The notes: a model not told the origin generated them from the sequence alone. Shown: positions 46,930-53,755, numbered from the stretch's first letter. The stretch: 64,000 bases of DNA from Gemmiger sp. An194 (GCF_002160145.1 NZ_NFKA01000004.1:62001-126000), one strand, 5' to 3'. A program made the numbers and translations.

Positions 46930-48027
46930 CAGCTCATCCTCCAGCTCTTCAAACAGCTCCGGAACCTCCGGCACGTCGGGCTCATCCTCAAGCTCTTCCT
47001 GCGGCATAGGCATATCCTTTTTCTGGGTAAATTCCACACGGGAAAGGGGAGTTGAGCTGGCAGCCGTGCGCAGCTTTTCCGTGTTGATGTGCGTGTAGAT
47101 TTCCGTGGTGGAAACATGCTCGTGGCCCAGAATCTCTTTCAACTCCAGCATATCCACATTACCATGACGGTACATCAGCGTTGCTGCGGTATGCCGTAGT
47201 TTATGCGGTGAATAGCCTTTACCGAAAAGCCCGGCCAGCTTCAGGCAGCGCTCCACGATCTGCTCCACACGCCGCGCACCAATGCGTTTTCCGGTTCTGC
47301 GGGATACAAAAAGCGCATCTTTATCCTGAAGATTCATCAATTTTGCCCGGGCGGCACAATATCGTTCCAGTGCATGAATGCACGCCTGATTCAGATACAC
47401 CAGCCGTTCTTTGTTGCCTTTGCCCACGATTCTGATGGTATCCTCCTGAAAATCACTCATGTTGATGCCCACCAGCTCCACCAAACGCATACCGCAATTG
47501 AGAAAAAGGGTGATGATGCAGTAATCCCGTTCATAAAAGTCGCTTTGTATATTTTTTAACAATTCCATACTTTCTTCCAGCGACAGATACTTCGGTAACG
47601 CGCGCTTGGTTGTGGGTACCGATACATCCTTCGCCGGATCATTGCTCAGCCGGTTGGCCTTAACCGTAAGGAAACGGTAAAGGCTCTTCACGGCGCTGAG
47701 CTTGCGCGCCCGGGCTGCTGGTTCGTTGAGCCGCTCATTTTTCAGAAAATACAGGTATTCATAGATGTCGCTGGTAGTAATGGAGCCGATGAAATCCAAA
47801 TCCAGGCCGGATATATTGATCTCGTCAAAATCCGTATCCGGGGCCAAACCGCGATAACGCATCATGAAACGGAAAAAGGTACGAAGATCAATGTAGTAGC
47901 CATTGACTGTGCGCGGCGAGCGATTCAGAATTGCGCCGAGATAATTCAAAAAGTCCCGAACATCCCGCGGAATATCATCATACGGCGCATGACGATTTGG
48001 ATGAAGCGGATTGATGTAAGTGCTCAT
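46915..48027 (-). CDS. XerC/XerD-type tyrosine recombinase with acidic tail
   Basis: 370 residues: a SAM-like core-binding domain (about 20-125), then a catalytic domain with Arg in NCGMRLVELVG near 186, Lys in VGKGNKERLVYL near 211, HKLRH near 280, and His/Tyr in LGHEHVSTTEIYTH near 305-315. All catalytic residues are present. It probably resolves chromosome dimers, as its spoIIM-side location resembles xerD. The last ~40 residues form an acidic tail (EELEDEPDVPEVPELFEELE) that normal XerC/D lack. ATG 48027 is favoured over upstream TTG 48045; both sites are weak. Confidence 0.88.
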   Translation of the reverse strand: MSTYINPLHPNRHAPYDDIPRDVRDFLNYLGAILNRSPRTVNGYYIDLRTFFRFMMRYRGLAPDTDFDEINISGLDLDFIGSITTSDIYEYLYFLKNERLNEPAARARKLSAVKSLYRFLTVKANRLSNDPAKDVSVPTTKRALPKYLSLEESMELLKNIQSDFYERDYCIITLFLNCGMRLVELVGINMSDFQEDTIRIVGKGNKERLVYLNQACIHALERYCAARAKLMNLQDKDALFVSRRTGKRIGARRVEQIVERCLKLAGLFGKGYSPHKLRHTAATLMYRHGNVDMLELKEILGHEHVSTTEIYTHINTEKLRTAASSTPLSRVEFTQKKDMPMPQEELEDEPDVPEVPELFEELEDELSGQE

Positions 48028-48062
48028 AAGATAATCACATCCCAAAGTAAACTGACCATATT

Positions 48063-48071
48063 ATTATAACA
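48063..48071 (-). promoter_or_regulatory. Extended -10 promoter of the recombinase gene
   Basis: On the minus strand TGTTATAAT, about 36 bp before the start; the -35 region (AAAACA at 17 bp) is poor. Confidence 0.6.
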
Positions 48072-48208
48072 GAAACATTTGAATTTGTTTTTCATAAAAA
48101 CAATGATTTTGCATCCAATTAATGCAACAGTCTGCAAACGGCCAATCTGAGCGTCGACGGCTCAGAACGGACCTAACCACAAGAAGCACCGCTTTTTCGC
48201 TCCCCTCT

Positions 48209-48236
48209 ATTTCGCTAAATTTGCATTTAGCGAAAT
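48209..48236. repeat. 12-bp inverted repeat in the left flanking repeat
   Basis: ATTTCGCTAAAT and ATTTAGCGAAAT are perfect complements around TTGC. The right arm runs into the 75-bp direct repeat that starts at 48230. Confidence 0.9.
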
Positions 48237-48304
48237 ACTATGTGAGCCAAAAATATGGGCCCCTGCCCTGCATCTCTCGCAAGCTCTGGCCCTTCGCTGG
48301 CTTT
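48230..48304. repeat. Left copy of the 75-bp direct repeat flanking the insertion
   Basis: The first 52 bp (GCGAAATACTATGTGAGCCA onward) are identical to 52157-52208; over 75 bp there are three mismatches. Both copies have the same orientation and sit next to a hairpin whose arms and loop differ. They may be attachment-site products or members of a dispersed repeat family. Confidence 0.9.
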
Positions 48305-48620
48305 GGCCGCCCCTATCGTCGGCCCCCTCATGGTTTCATAATACAGGCCCGTACAGCCGATTGCAACCGCATCCCAGGAAAGAGCGCGAATTGTCCATGA
48401 AATGAGACATTGCTCCATCACGGGCAGATTTTCATTTTTTGACAAACTGCGAAGGCAGCGGGCCGCACGCCTGGAGCCGGGCGGCCCGCGATCGCAGCCG
48501 CAAGCGGGCAGCGAACCGAAGGCAAAAGCCCCCACCCCCCGCCCGCCCCGTGGGGGCGGGTGCGCTGCTCTGGGGCCAGCGCTGGCGGCAGCCGGTGGCC
48601 CGGCGCGGCGGCAAGCCGAT

Positions 48621-48649
48621 TTGACAAACCGCAGCCGGTGCGGTATAAT
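48621..48649 (+). promoter_or_regulatory. Consensus promoter of the predicted short RNA
   Basis: A perfect TTGACA (48621-48626) and perfect TATAAT (48644-48649) are 17 bp apart, the strongest promoter in the window. No coding start with a ribosome site follows before the terminator. Confidence 0.88.
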
Positions 48650-48655
48650 GATGGT

Positions 48656-48722
48656 GCTGCGACGGGGCGGCGCAAGCTGCACCAATGGGAAAGACCCGGG
48701 GCCGAAAGGCTCCGGGTTTTTT
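48656..48722 (+). ncRNA. Predicted ~67-nt small RNA of the element
   Basis: The segment from the predicted start (about 48656) ends at an intrinsic terminator: ACCCGGGGCC (48694-48703), loop GAAA, GGCTCCGGGT (48708-48717), then a T-run to 48722. Upstream, GGTGCTGCG (48653-48661) can pair with CGCA and GCACC (48671-48674, 48679-48683) with an AGCT bulge, but the predicted start falls inside the first arm. The role is unknown; copy-number or rep control is possible. Confidence 0.65.
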
Positions 48723-49043
48723 CGTGTCCGTTTCGCGTAATCTCCCGCCAACTCAGCGCAAGACGGGGGGCCCCTTGCCGCTGCGCGGCAAGCCCTTTCC
48801 CCCCGGACCCCCTTCCCGCCCTGCGCGGGCGTGGCCGCCCGGCGTCGGCCCTTGCGGGCCGATCGGTAGCCCGGCCCACCATTTGGGCCGGGCATAAATG
48901 CTCCGCAGGCCCTGCGGGGCAAAGGTGGGTTGCTCACCGGCGGCCCGGCGCAAGGCCAAGCCGCGCAAAGCGCGGGGGCTGCGTCCGCCTTGCGCAGTGC
49001 CGCCAACTCGCCCGTTTATCTTTTGGGCGGTCGGTGCTCGGCC

Positions 49044-49079
49044 AAAAAAGGCCCCCCGTAGGGTGGTGGGGCCTTTTTT
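49044..49079. terminator. Bidirectional terminator in the element
   Basis: AAAAAAGGCCCC (49044-49055) pairs with GGGGCCTTTTTT (49068-49079). The A-tract and T-tract make it functional in both directions; it is the likely end of the minus-strand rep-int operon. Confidence 0.85.
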
Positions 49080-49254
49080 GCCCTCGGCCCAGCCAGCGCC
49101 CACCCGGTCCCCCGGGCGGGCACTGGCTGGCGTAGCCGCCCCCCGGCCCTGTGCTACGCACCGAGCCGGTCCGGGGGGCTGCGGGCGGCGGGGGCCCCCG
49201 GACCGCCCCACCGCCCTTGCGCTGCGGCGCGGCAATCGTAACCCCGCGCGCTAA

Positions 49255-49286
49255 GGCGGGTGTTTGGCTGCGCCAAGCCACCCGCC
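49255..49286. repeat. Two-tier inverted repeat in the element
   Basis: GGCGGGTG/CACCCGCC forms the outer stem and TTGGC/GCCAA the inner stem around TGC. No T-tract follows. Confidence 0.85.
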
Positions 49287-49551
49287 TGTCCCTCGCTTGC
49301 GCGCGGGTGGGCCGCATACGGCAACGAATGCCAATAAAGGGGGCAAGCCCCCTTTACCCCATCCAACGCCCCCGCAAGCCCCCGCGCGTGCGCTCTCCCA
49401 TTGTCCCCGCCCGTCCGGGGTCAAGGGGCGCGCCCTTTACGCAGCAAGGGCCAAGGCTTACGCCCTGGCCCTTGACCCCTGGTTCCATGCTGTCCGATGC
49501 TCCCGCGCTCGCACCCGAAGAAAACGCACGCGCGAAAGGAGCCCGGAAAAC

Positions 49552-49872
49552 ATGCTCATCCTACCAACCAACCGCCGTCAACTGCTCTGCTACGTGCTGG
49601 CCCTGGATGTGGCCCTCAAAGACCCCAACCTGCCCCCGCAGCGCCGCCAGCTGCTCCGCCGGTACTGCCGCGTCCTGGATGCTATGGCCGTCACCGGCGC
49701 TTTTTCCGGCCAGCCCCCGCCAGCTTGCGGCGGGTCAGCTCGTCCGCCAGCGCGTACAGCATGGTCACCTCGCGGTGGTCCCCGTCGTGGTTCAGCGCGG
49801 CAGCCACCTTGCCCAGGTCCCCGGTGCGCCGAAACTCCTCGACCGCGCCGATTTTCCGGGCGGTGTGCGTAG
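49552..49872 (+). CDS. Possible small protein, overlaps int antisense
   Basis: ATG 49552 has AAAGGAG 10 nt upstream. The first ~50 residues look protein-like (LPTNRRQLLCYVLALDVALK, then LPPQRRQLLRRYCRVLDAM), but beyond about residue 50 the frame lies antisense to the recombinase gene and becomes Pro/Arg-rich. Either a ~50-residue protein was once followed by other sequence, or the frame is fortuitous. I do not recognise it. Confidence 0.35.
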   Translation: MLILPTNRRQLLCYVLALDVALKDPNLPPQRRQLLRRYCRVLDAMAVTGAFSGQPPPACGGSARPPARTAWSPRGGPRRGSARQPPCPGPRCAETPRPRRFSGRCA

Positions 49873-50248
49873 TGATCTGAGCCCCCGCAGGCACTACCCC
49901 GCTGGCCCGGAACAGCCGCGCAGCCCGCACCAGGTCCTTGTAGACCGCGCTCCGGGTCCGGTGCCGCCGCCAGTCCAGCCGCCCCTCGAAGACCCAAACC
50001 CGGCCCGCCTGGGCCAGCATCCGCTCGTACAACTCACGCGGCCAATATACCCGCCTGGTTTTGCCGGTCTTCAGTTCGCGCACCGTCATGCGCTGGCCCC
50101 GCCGCAGCGGCTCGGTTTTCAGCTCCAGCACATCGCTGATGCGCAGCTTGCTTGCCATGCAGCACTCCAGCGCCAGGCGGTTCGGCGGCATCAATGCCGC
50201 GAGTACATGCTCCATGTTGGGCCGGTCAAGCCAGTCCGCACGCCCCAT
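49691..50248 (-). CDS. Minimal tyrosine recombinase (integrase) catalytic domain
   Basis: 185 residues. The order of motifs fits a phage-integrase catalytic domain: Arg in ASKLRISDVLELK near 36, Lys in ELKTGKTRRVYW near 62, the HxxR equivalent HTARK near 130, and His plus Tyr in LNHDGDHREVTMLYA near 153-167. The usual N-terminal core-binding domain is absent, so it is about half the normal length. It is the last gene of the element's operon. It could be a specialised resolvase or integrase, or a decayed one; the motifs look intact. Confidence 0.72.
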   Translation of the reverse strand: MGRADWLDRPNMEHVLAALMPPNRLALECCMASKLRISDVLELKTEPLRRGQRMTVRELKTGKTRRVYWPRELYERMLAQAGRVWVFEGRLDWRRHRTRSAVYKDLVRAARLFRASGVVPAGAQITTHTARKIGAVEEFRRTGDLGKVAAALNHDGDHREVTMLYALADELTRRKLAGAGRKKRR

Positions 50249-50311
50249 TCAGCCCTCGCTCTCCTTTCCTGCTTTTGGTGACTGGTCCAGTGAAACGCAC
50301 TGTTTGGCGCT

Positions 50312-50563
50312 TCATGCTGCGCTGTCCGGGTCCGGTGCCTTTTGACAGCTCGTCAGAAACCCGTGAAAACGCCCCTCGCAAATCGCCAAGGTTTCGCGGG
50401 CGACCCGTTCAGACTCGGGGTCTTTTCTCCACTCCGTAAAGTGCACCATGTAAGCCCAAAGGCAGCAATCCCCAAACAGGCGCAGCCCTTCCCCTCGCAC
50501 CCGGTCTTCCAAATCGTACACCTGGCCCAAAGCCGCAGCAGCATCAAAAATCGGTCGTTCCAT
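50312..50563 (-). CDS. Hypothetical protein (83 aa) of the element
   Basis: ATG 50563 is preceded by AAGGAG. The protein is charged and mostly helical with several aromatics (FGDCCLWAYMVHFTEWRK); no domain is recognised. It lies between two other element genes on the same strand with short gaps, so it probably belongs to the rep-int operon. Confidence 0.65.
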   Translation of the reverse strand: MERPIFDAAAALGQVYDLEDRVRGEGLRLFGDCCLWAYMVHFTEWRKDPESERVARETLAICEGRFHGFLTSCQKAPDPDSAA

Positions 50564-50597
50564 CGTCTTCTCCTTCCGGGGGCGTTGGCCCCCAATA

Positions 50598-50822
50598 TCA
50601 CACAATATCATCAACAAGAACCACCCTCGGGGCCGCCTGGCCCCTCTCCTCGTGGTGTTTCAGCAGCAGCTCCAGCGCGTGCATCCGCAGCGCGGGCGGC
50701 GGCAGCTGGTCCTGCCGCTGCCCGTCCTTGCCGTACACCGGCCAAACCACCTCACCGTCCGCAACGGCCAGCAGCCGCTTCTCAATCTCGGTCCACTCTT
50801 CCAGTTCCTTAACTTCATCCAT
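50598..50822 (-). CDS. Hypothetical acidic protein (74 aa) of the element
   Basis: ATG 50822 is preceded by AAGGAG and overlaps the rep gene's 3' end by 8 bp, indicating coupling. The sequence is helical and acidic at the start (MDEVKELEEWTEIEKRLL) with VVWPVYGKDGQ in the middle. I do not recognise it; a small auxiliary replication or regulatory protein is a guess from position. Confidence 0.65.
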   Translation of the reverse strand: MDEVKELEEWTEIEKRLLAVADGEVVWPVYGKDGQRQDQLPPPALRMHALELLLKHHEERGQAAPRVVLVDDIV

Positions 50823-51768
50823 TTTCTGGTATCTCCTTCCAGGTCCCAGGGCAGCCCGGCGCAGCCGTCTCCGGCCTGCGCTCGGTCCAGCGCCGCAGCT
50901 CCAGCAGCACCTCGCCGAAGGCAGCCCGGTCAAACTCCACCCGCCCGCAAGCCGCCAGCAGCGGCTCCAGCTTTGCACGCTTGCGGCGGCTCAGTTCGCC
51001 CAAGCGCTCCGGCTCCCGCCAGAGCGTGCGCAGGATGAAACGGTCCGTCTCGTTCAGCGCCGCCACCTCAAGGCTCAGCTGCTCCTCGCTGCGTACCCGG
51101 TAAACCGTGGGCCACTCACCGGCCACCCGGTCCGGGGCGCAGTCCGCCCCGTCCAGGGTCAGCTCCAGGCGCGTGAGCAGCTGCTCCAAGCCGCTCTCCC
51201 GGGTCTTGTTGTACAGCTTGTACCGGCCCGGCGCGTTGCGCTGTCCCAGGTACTGGGTCCGGTCCGAAGCGCTCCGGCGCATCTCCTCGTATTGCCGCCC
51301 GTCCTTCACAAGCTCGTACTCCTCGCGGCTCCCCGGAAGGTCCACCGCCAGGTCCCAGCGCTTCACCGTCACGCGCTCATGAGGGCCGCTTGCGTCCCAC
51401 AGCGCGTTGAAGACATACCACAGGGCCTGGCTATGCCCCACCTTGTTGGGGTTCAGCTCCAGCCGTGCCCGGCGCGTGTCCACGCCGCTGGGGCCGTTCA
51501 GCCCCATGCCCAGCCAGAAGGACCGGTCTCCGGGCAGCTCGAAGCTGAATTGCTCCCGAAAGGTCCCCATCTTGTAGCTGGTCCAATGCCGGTACTCCAC
51601 CCAAAGCAGACCGGCCAGCCGGTCAAGCACCCCCTGTCCCGCCCGGTACTTCACAGCGAAGTCCAGGAGTAGCTTGTCAATGCTGTAGGTGCTGCCGTCC
51701 TTCGCCGTGGTTTTCCAGGTGTAGACCAGCGCCCCCAAGGGGGCCTTTTTCTCTTCCTTGATGTACAT
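50815..51768 (-). CDS. Putative replication initiator (Rep_trans-like)
   Basis: 317 residues from ATG 51768. Features resembling the replication-initiation-factor family are KRWDLAVDLP (136-145), a YLGQRNAPGRYKLYNKTRE segment (173-191) and TRLELTL (199-205), which recall rolling-circle initiators of small Gram-positive plasmids. A C-terminal ~100-residue helical, basic region may bind DNA. The catalytic tyrosine cannot be assigned by eye. The start is uncertain: ATG 51768 and TTG 51783 both lack a good site, and a stem-loop overlaps the region. Confidence 0.65.
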   Translation of the reverse strand: MYIKEEKKAPLGALVYTWKTTAKDGSTYSIDKLLLDFAVKYRAGQGVLDRLAGLLWVEYRHWTSYKMGTFREQFSFELPGDRSFWLGMGLNGPSGVDTRRARLELNPNKVGHSQALWYVFNALWDASGPHERVTVKRWDLAVDLPGSREEYELVKDGRQYEEMRRSASDRTQYLGQRNAPGRYKLYNKTRESGLEQLLTRLELTLDGADCAPDRVAGEWPTVYRVRSEEQLSLEVAALNETDRFILRTLWREPERLGELSRRKRAKLEPLLAACGRVEFDRAAFGEVLLELRRWTERRPETAAPGCPGTWKEIPENG

Positions 51769-51778
51769 TTGTACACAA

Positions 51779-51807
51779 GACAAGCCCTATTAGATATTGG
51801 GCTTGTC
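51779..51807. repeat. 9-bp inverted repeat between the 76-aa gene and rep
   Basis: GACAAGCCC (51779-51787) and GGGCTTGTC (51799-51807) flank an 11-nt loop holding the upstream gene's stop codon. It ends 11 bp before the rep ATG, so it could couple or restrict rep translation. Confidence 0.85.
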
Positions 51808-52020
51808 CGGCCAAATCAGGCGGGGGCGGAGCCGTCCATCCCGCTCAGTGAGTCCCACCTGCACAACATCACCGGCAGCACACTCCCGGTTCGAATACAG
51901 GTAGCCCACGTGCCCCTGTTCATCGGCCATGTAGACCCGCCACATGACGGTATCTTTGCGGCCCGGCTCCTTTGCGCGGAACACCTCTCGGCTCACACTC
52001 AGCACAGTTTTCTCCATCAT
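51790..52020 (-). CDS. Hypothetical protein (76 aa), first gene of the element operon
   Basis: ATG 52020 has AAAGGTG 6 nt upstream. The predicted small beta-rich protein contains VMWRVYMADEQGHVGYLYS and ends RLRPRLIWPDKPNI. No domain is recognised. Its place ahead of rep suggests a replication-associated or regulatory role, but that is inference only. Confidence 0.65.
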   Translation of the reverse strand: MMEKTVLSVSREVFRAKEPGRKDTVMWRVYMADEQGHVGYLYSNRECAAGDVVQVGLTERDGRLRPRLIWPDKPNI

Positions 52021-52043
52021 AGCGATCACCTTTCTGGGGTATG

Positions 52044-52070
52044 AAAAAACCCCCTCAAATTCTGAGGGGG
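52044..52070 (-). terminator. Minus-strand terminator just upstream of the element operon
   Basis: CCCCCTCA/TGAGGGGG with a GAATT loop is followed on the minus strand by TTTTTT. It stands 24 bp upstream of the first operon start, so it either ends transcripts from the radA side or acts as an attenuator. Confidence 0.85.
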
Positions 52071-52156
52071 GTAACGCTATGGAGACTGGCGTACCGTATT
52101 TCCCTAAATCGTCCTTTTTGCAAAGCGCGGCGCGCTTCGCAAAAGTCCTGTATTTT

Positions 52157-52231
52157 GCGAAATACTATGTGAGCCAAAAATATGGGCCCCTGCCCTGCAT
52201 CTCTCGCAGGCTCTGGCCCGTCGCTGTCTTT
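52157..52231. repeat. Right copy of the 75-bp direct repeat
   Basis: It matches 48230-48304 at 72 of 75 positions. Next to it lies an imperfect inverted repeat, TTTTGCAAAGCGC/GCGCTTCGCAAAA (near 52117-52144), unlike the TTGC-loop palindrome of the left copy. The minus strand can encode a 60-residue frame containing PARDAGQGPIFLAHIVFR, truncated in the left copy; I do not treat it as a gene. Confidence 0.9.
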
Positions 52232-52280
52232 AACCATACTTGCTGTCAGTCCCTCAAGTTTCTAAATTGATTTTTGTTTC

Positions 52281-52319
52281 AGTGGCGCCGGCAATACATA
52301 TCTGCATTCCGGCGCCGCT
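52281..52319. terminator. Hairpin downstream of radA
   Basis: AGTGGCGCCGG pairs with CCGGCGCCGCT (one wobble) around 17 nt. On the minus strand AAACAAAAATC follows, a poor T-tract; it may be a weak radA terminator. Confidence 0.5.
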
Positions 52320-52330
52320 GATTCTTTTTG

Positions 52331-53734
52331 TTATTTAATTGCCTGAATGGCATCCCGGATATACGAAACGCCGACCAGCTCCATATCCGAAAACTCGCTG
52401 AGCTCCAGCTGCTTCAAGCTGTGCTTCGGCACGATGGCTTTTGTGAAGCCGATTCGCTGTGCCTCTCTCAGCCGGTTTTCCAGAAACGTTACGTTGCGGA
52501 TTTCTCCGGCCAGACCAACCTCGCCGATGGCGATGGTCTTGTCCCCGATGGGCTTGTCCATCAGCGCCGAAGCCATTGCCAGACAGACCGCAAGATCACA
52601 GGCCGTTTCATTCAGATCCAAACCGCCCACAATATTGATGTAGACGTCCAGATTCGCAAAGAAGTACCCTGCCCGCTTTTCCAGTACCGCAAGCAACAGA
52701 TTTGTCCGGTTGAAATCAAAGCCACTGGCGGCACGGCGCGGCGTGCCGAATCCGCTTTTCGTTACAAGGGCCTGTACCTCGCTCAGAATGGGCCTGGTGC
52801 CTTCCATGGTACAGGCAACGCAGTTTCCGCTGATGCCCAACGGACGGCCATCCAGAAGCAGCTGAGAGGGGTTCTCGATCTCAGTCAGACCGGTTCCCGT
52901 CATATCAAACATACCGATCTCGTTAGTGGAGCCATAGCGGTTTTTTACGCCCCGCAGAATTCGATACGGAAGGGTCTTATCCCCTTCGAAATATAGCACG
53001 GTATCCACGATGTGTTCCATGACCTTGGGGCCTGCAATTGCGCCATCCTTGTTTACGTGACCCACAATGAAAGTCGGGATCTCGCAGCTCTTTGCCACAG
53101 CCAGCAATCTGGCGGAGCATTCCTTCACCTGAGAAACACTGCCCGCAGACGAAGATACATCTGAGCAGTGCATTGTCTGGATGGAGTCGATCACCACCAG
53201 ATCCGGACGCATCTGTTCGATCAGCCCACAAATCTCATCAATCTCTGTCTCTGCCACCAGACTGATGTTTTCCTGGGCAACACGCAGCCGGTTGGCACGC
53301 AGCTTGATCTGGCGGGTGGATTCCTCGCCGGTCACATACAAAACATGGTGGCTGCCAGAAATCGCACCGCACAGCTGCAGGAGCAAAGTGGATTTACCCG
53401 CGCCGGGCTCACCGCCCAGCAGAACCACACTGCCCAGAACGATACCACCGCCCAGAACCCGGTCCAGCTCATGAATTCCGGTTACAATGCGGCTTTTTTC
53501 CTCATCGGTGCTGATATCCGCCAGGCGGTCCGCCTTGAGGGAGGTTTGTCCCTGCACACGGCCGGTCGCCACACTTGCGCTTCGCTTTGACGCTGTGGAT
53601 TTGCTTTCCACCATGACCACATCCTCGGTCATGGTATTCCATTCACCGCAGGAGGGGCAGCGCCCCATCCAGCGGGGACTGGTTTCCCCACAGTTGGAGC
53701 AGACATAAATGGATTTCAGTTTACCATCCTTCAT
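52331..53734 (-). CDS. radA: DNA repair protein RadA (Sms)
   Basis: 467 residues: N-terminal C4 zinc finger (CSNCGETSPRWMGRCPSC), Walker A GGEPGAGKST near 97, the RadA motif as KNRYGS near 257 (consensus KNRFGS), and a C-terminal Lon-protease-like domain ending near QLELSEF. RadA is a DnaB-like helicase that promotes branch migration in recombination. It follows comEB by 21 bp. Its 3' side faces the integrated element. Confidence 0.97.
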   Translation of the reverse strand: MKDGKLKSIYVCSNCGETSPRWMGRCPSCGEWNTMTEDVVMVESKSTASKRSASVATGRVQGQTSLKADRLADISTDEEKSRIVTGIHELDRVLGGGIVLGSVVLLGGEPGAGKSTLLLQLCGAISGSHHVLYVTGEESTRQIKLRANRLRVAQENISLVAETEIDEICGLIEQMRPDLVVIDSIQTMHCSDVSSSAGSVSQVKECSARLLAVAKSCEIPTFIVGHVNKDGAIAGPKVMEHIVDTVLYFEGDKTLPYRILRGVKNRYGSTNEIGMFDMTGTGLTEIENPSQLLLDGRPLGISGNCVACTMEGTRPILSEVQALVTKSGFGTPRRAASGFDFNRTNLLLAVLEKRAGYFFANLDVYINIVGGLDLNETACDLAVCLAMASALMDKPIGDKTIAIGEVGLAGEIRNVTFLENRLREAQRIGFTKAIVPKHSLKQLELSEFSDMELVGVSYIRDAIQAIK

Positions 53735-53755
53735 TTGCCGGTATTCCCTCTCTGC

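Larger units (their letters stand above)
48740..49500. other. Hairpin-dense GC-rich non-coding zone of the element
   Basis: About 760 bp without a supportable gene but full of perfect inverted repeats: GCCCGGCCCA/TGGGCCGGGC near 48870-48895, the bidirectional terminator at 49044-49079, GGCGGGTG/CACCCGCC with an inner TTGGC/GCCAA (49255-49286), AAAGGGGGC/GCCCCCTTT near 49336-49355, and GGGGTCAAGGG/CCCTTGACCCC (49417-49427, 49469-49479). Such density suits a replication or transfer origin, or structured RNA. The long frames here look like GC-rich shadow frames. Confidence 0.6.
48230..52231. mobile_element. ~4-kb integrated element with Rep-like and recombinase genes
   Basis: Between the 75-bp direct repeats the base composition becomes much more GC-rich than the flanks. 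The contents are a minus-strand operon (76-aa protein, Rep-like protein, 74-aa and 83-aa proteins, tyrosine-recombinase domain), a hairpin-dense non-coding zone and a promoter-terminator RNA cassette. No transposase or conjugation gene is present. I infer an integrated small plasmid or IME-like element; whether the flanking repeats are its real ends is unproven. Confidence 0.7.

Noticed and set aside
48621-48760. 30-codon leader peptide downstream of the strong promoter
   Set aside because: Both candidate ATG codons fall at or upstream of the predicted transcription start and have no ribosome site.
48227-49006. 259-codon minus-strand frame in the element
   Set aside because: Arg/Pro/Ala/Gly-rich translation typical of GC-rich non-coding DNA; crosses the short-RNA promoter and many hairpins.
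49151-50281. 376-codon plus-strand frame in the element
   Set aside because: Mostly antisense to the integrase gene, whose motifs are recognisable; composition is shadow-like.
50728-51672. 314-codon plus-strand frame
   Set aside because: Antisense to the Rep-like gene; no motif and no ribosome site.
48209-52231. CRISPR array or tandem repeat array in the GC-rich block
   Set aside because: Repeats are unrelated inverted repeats plus two distant direct copies; no regular repeat-spacer spacing.
52055-52237. 60-residue minus-strand frame containing PARDAGQGPIFLAHIVFR
   Set aside because: Lies in the dispersed repeat; the left copy is interrupted by a stop and the differences change amino acids freely, so it looks like repeat DNA rather than a gene.
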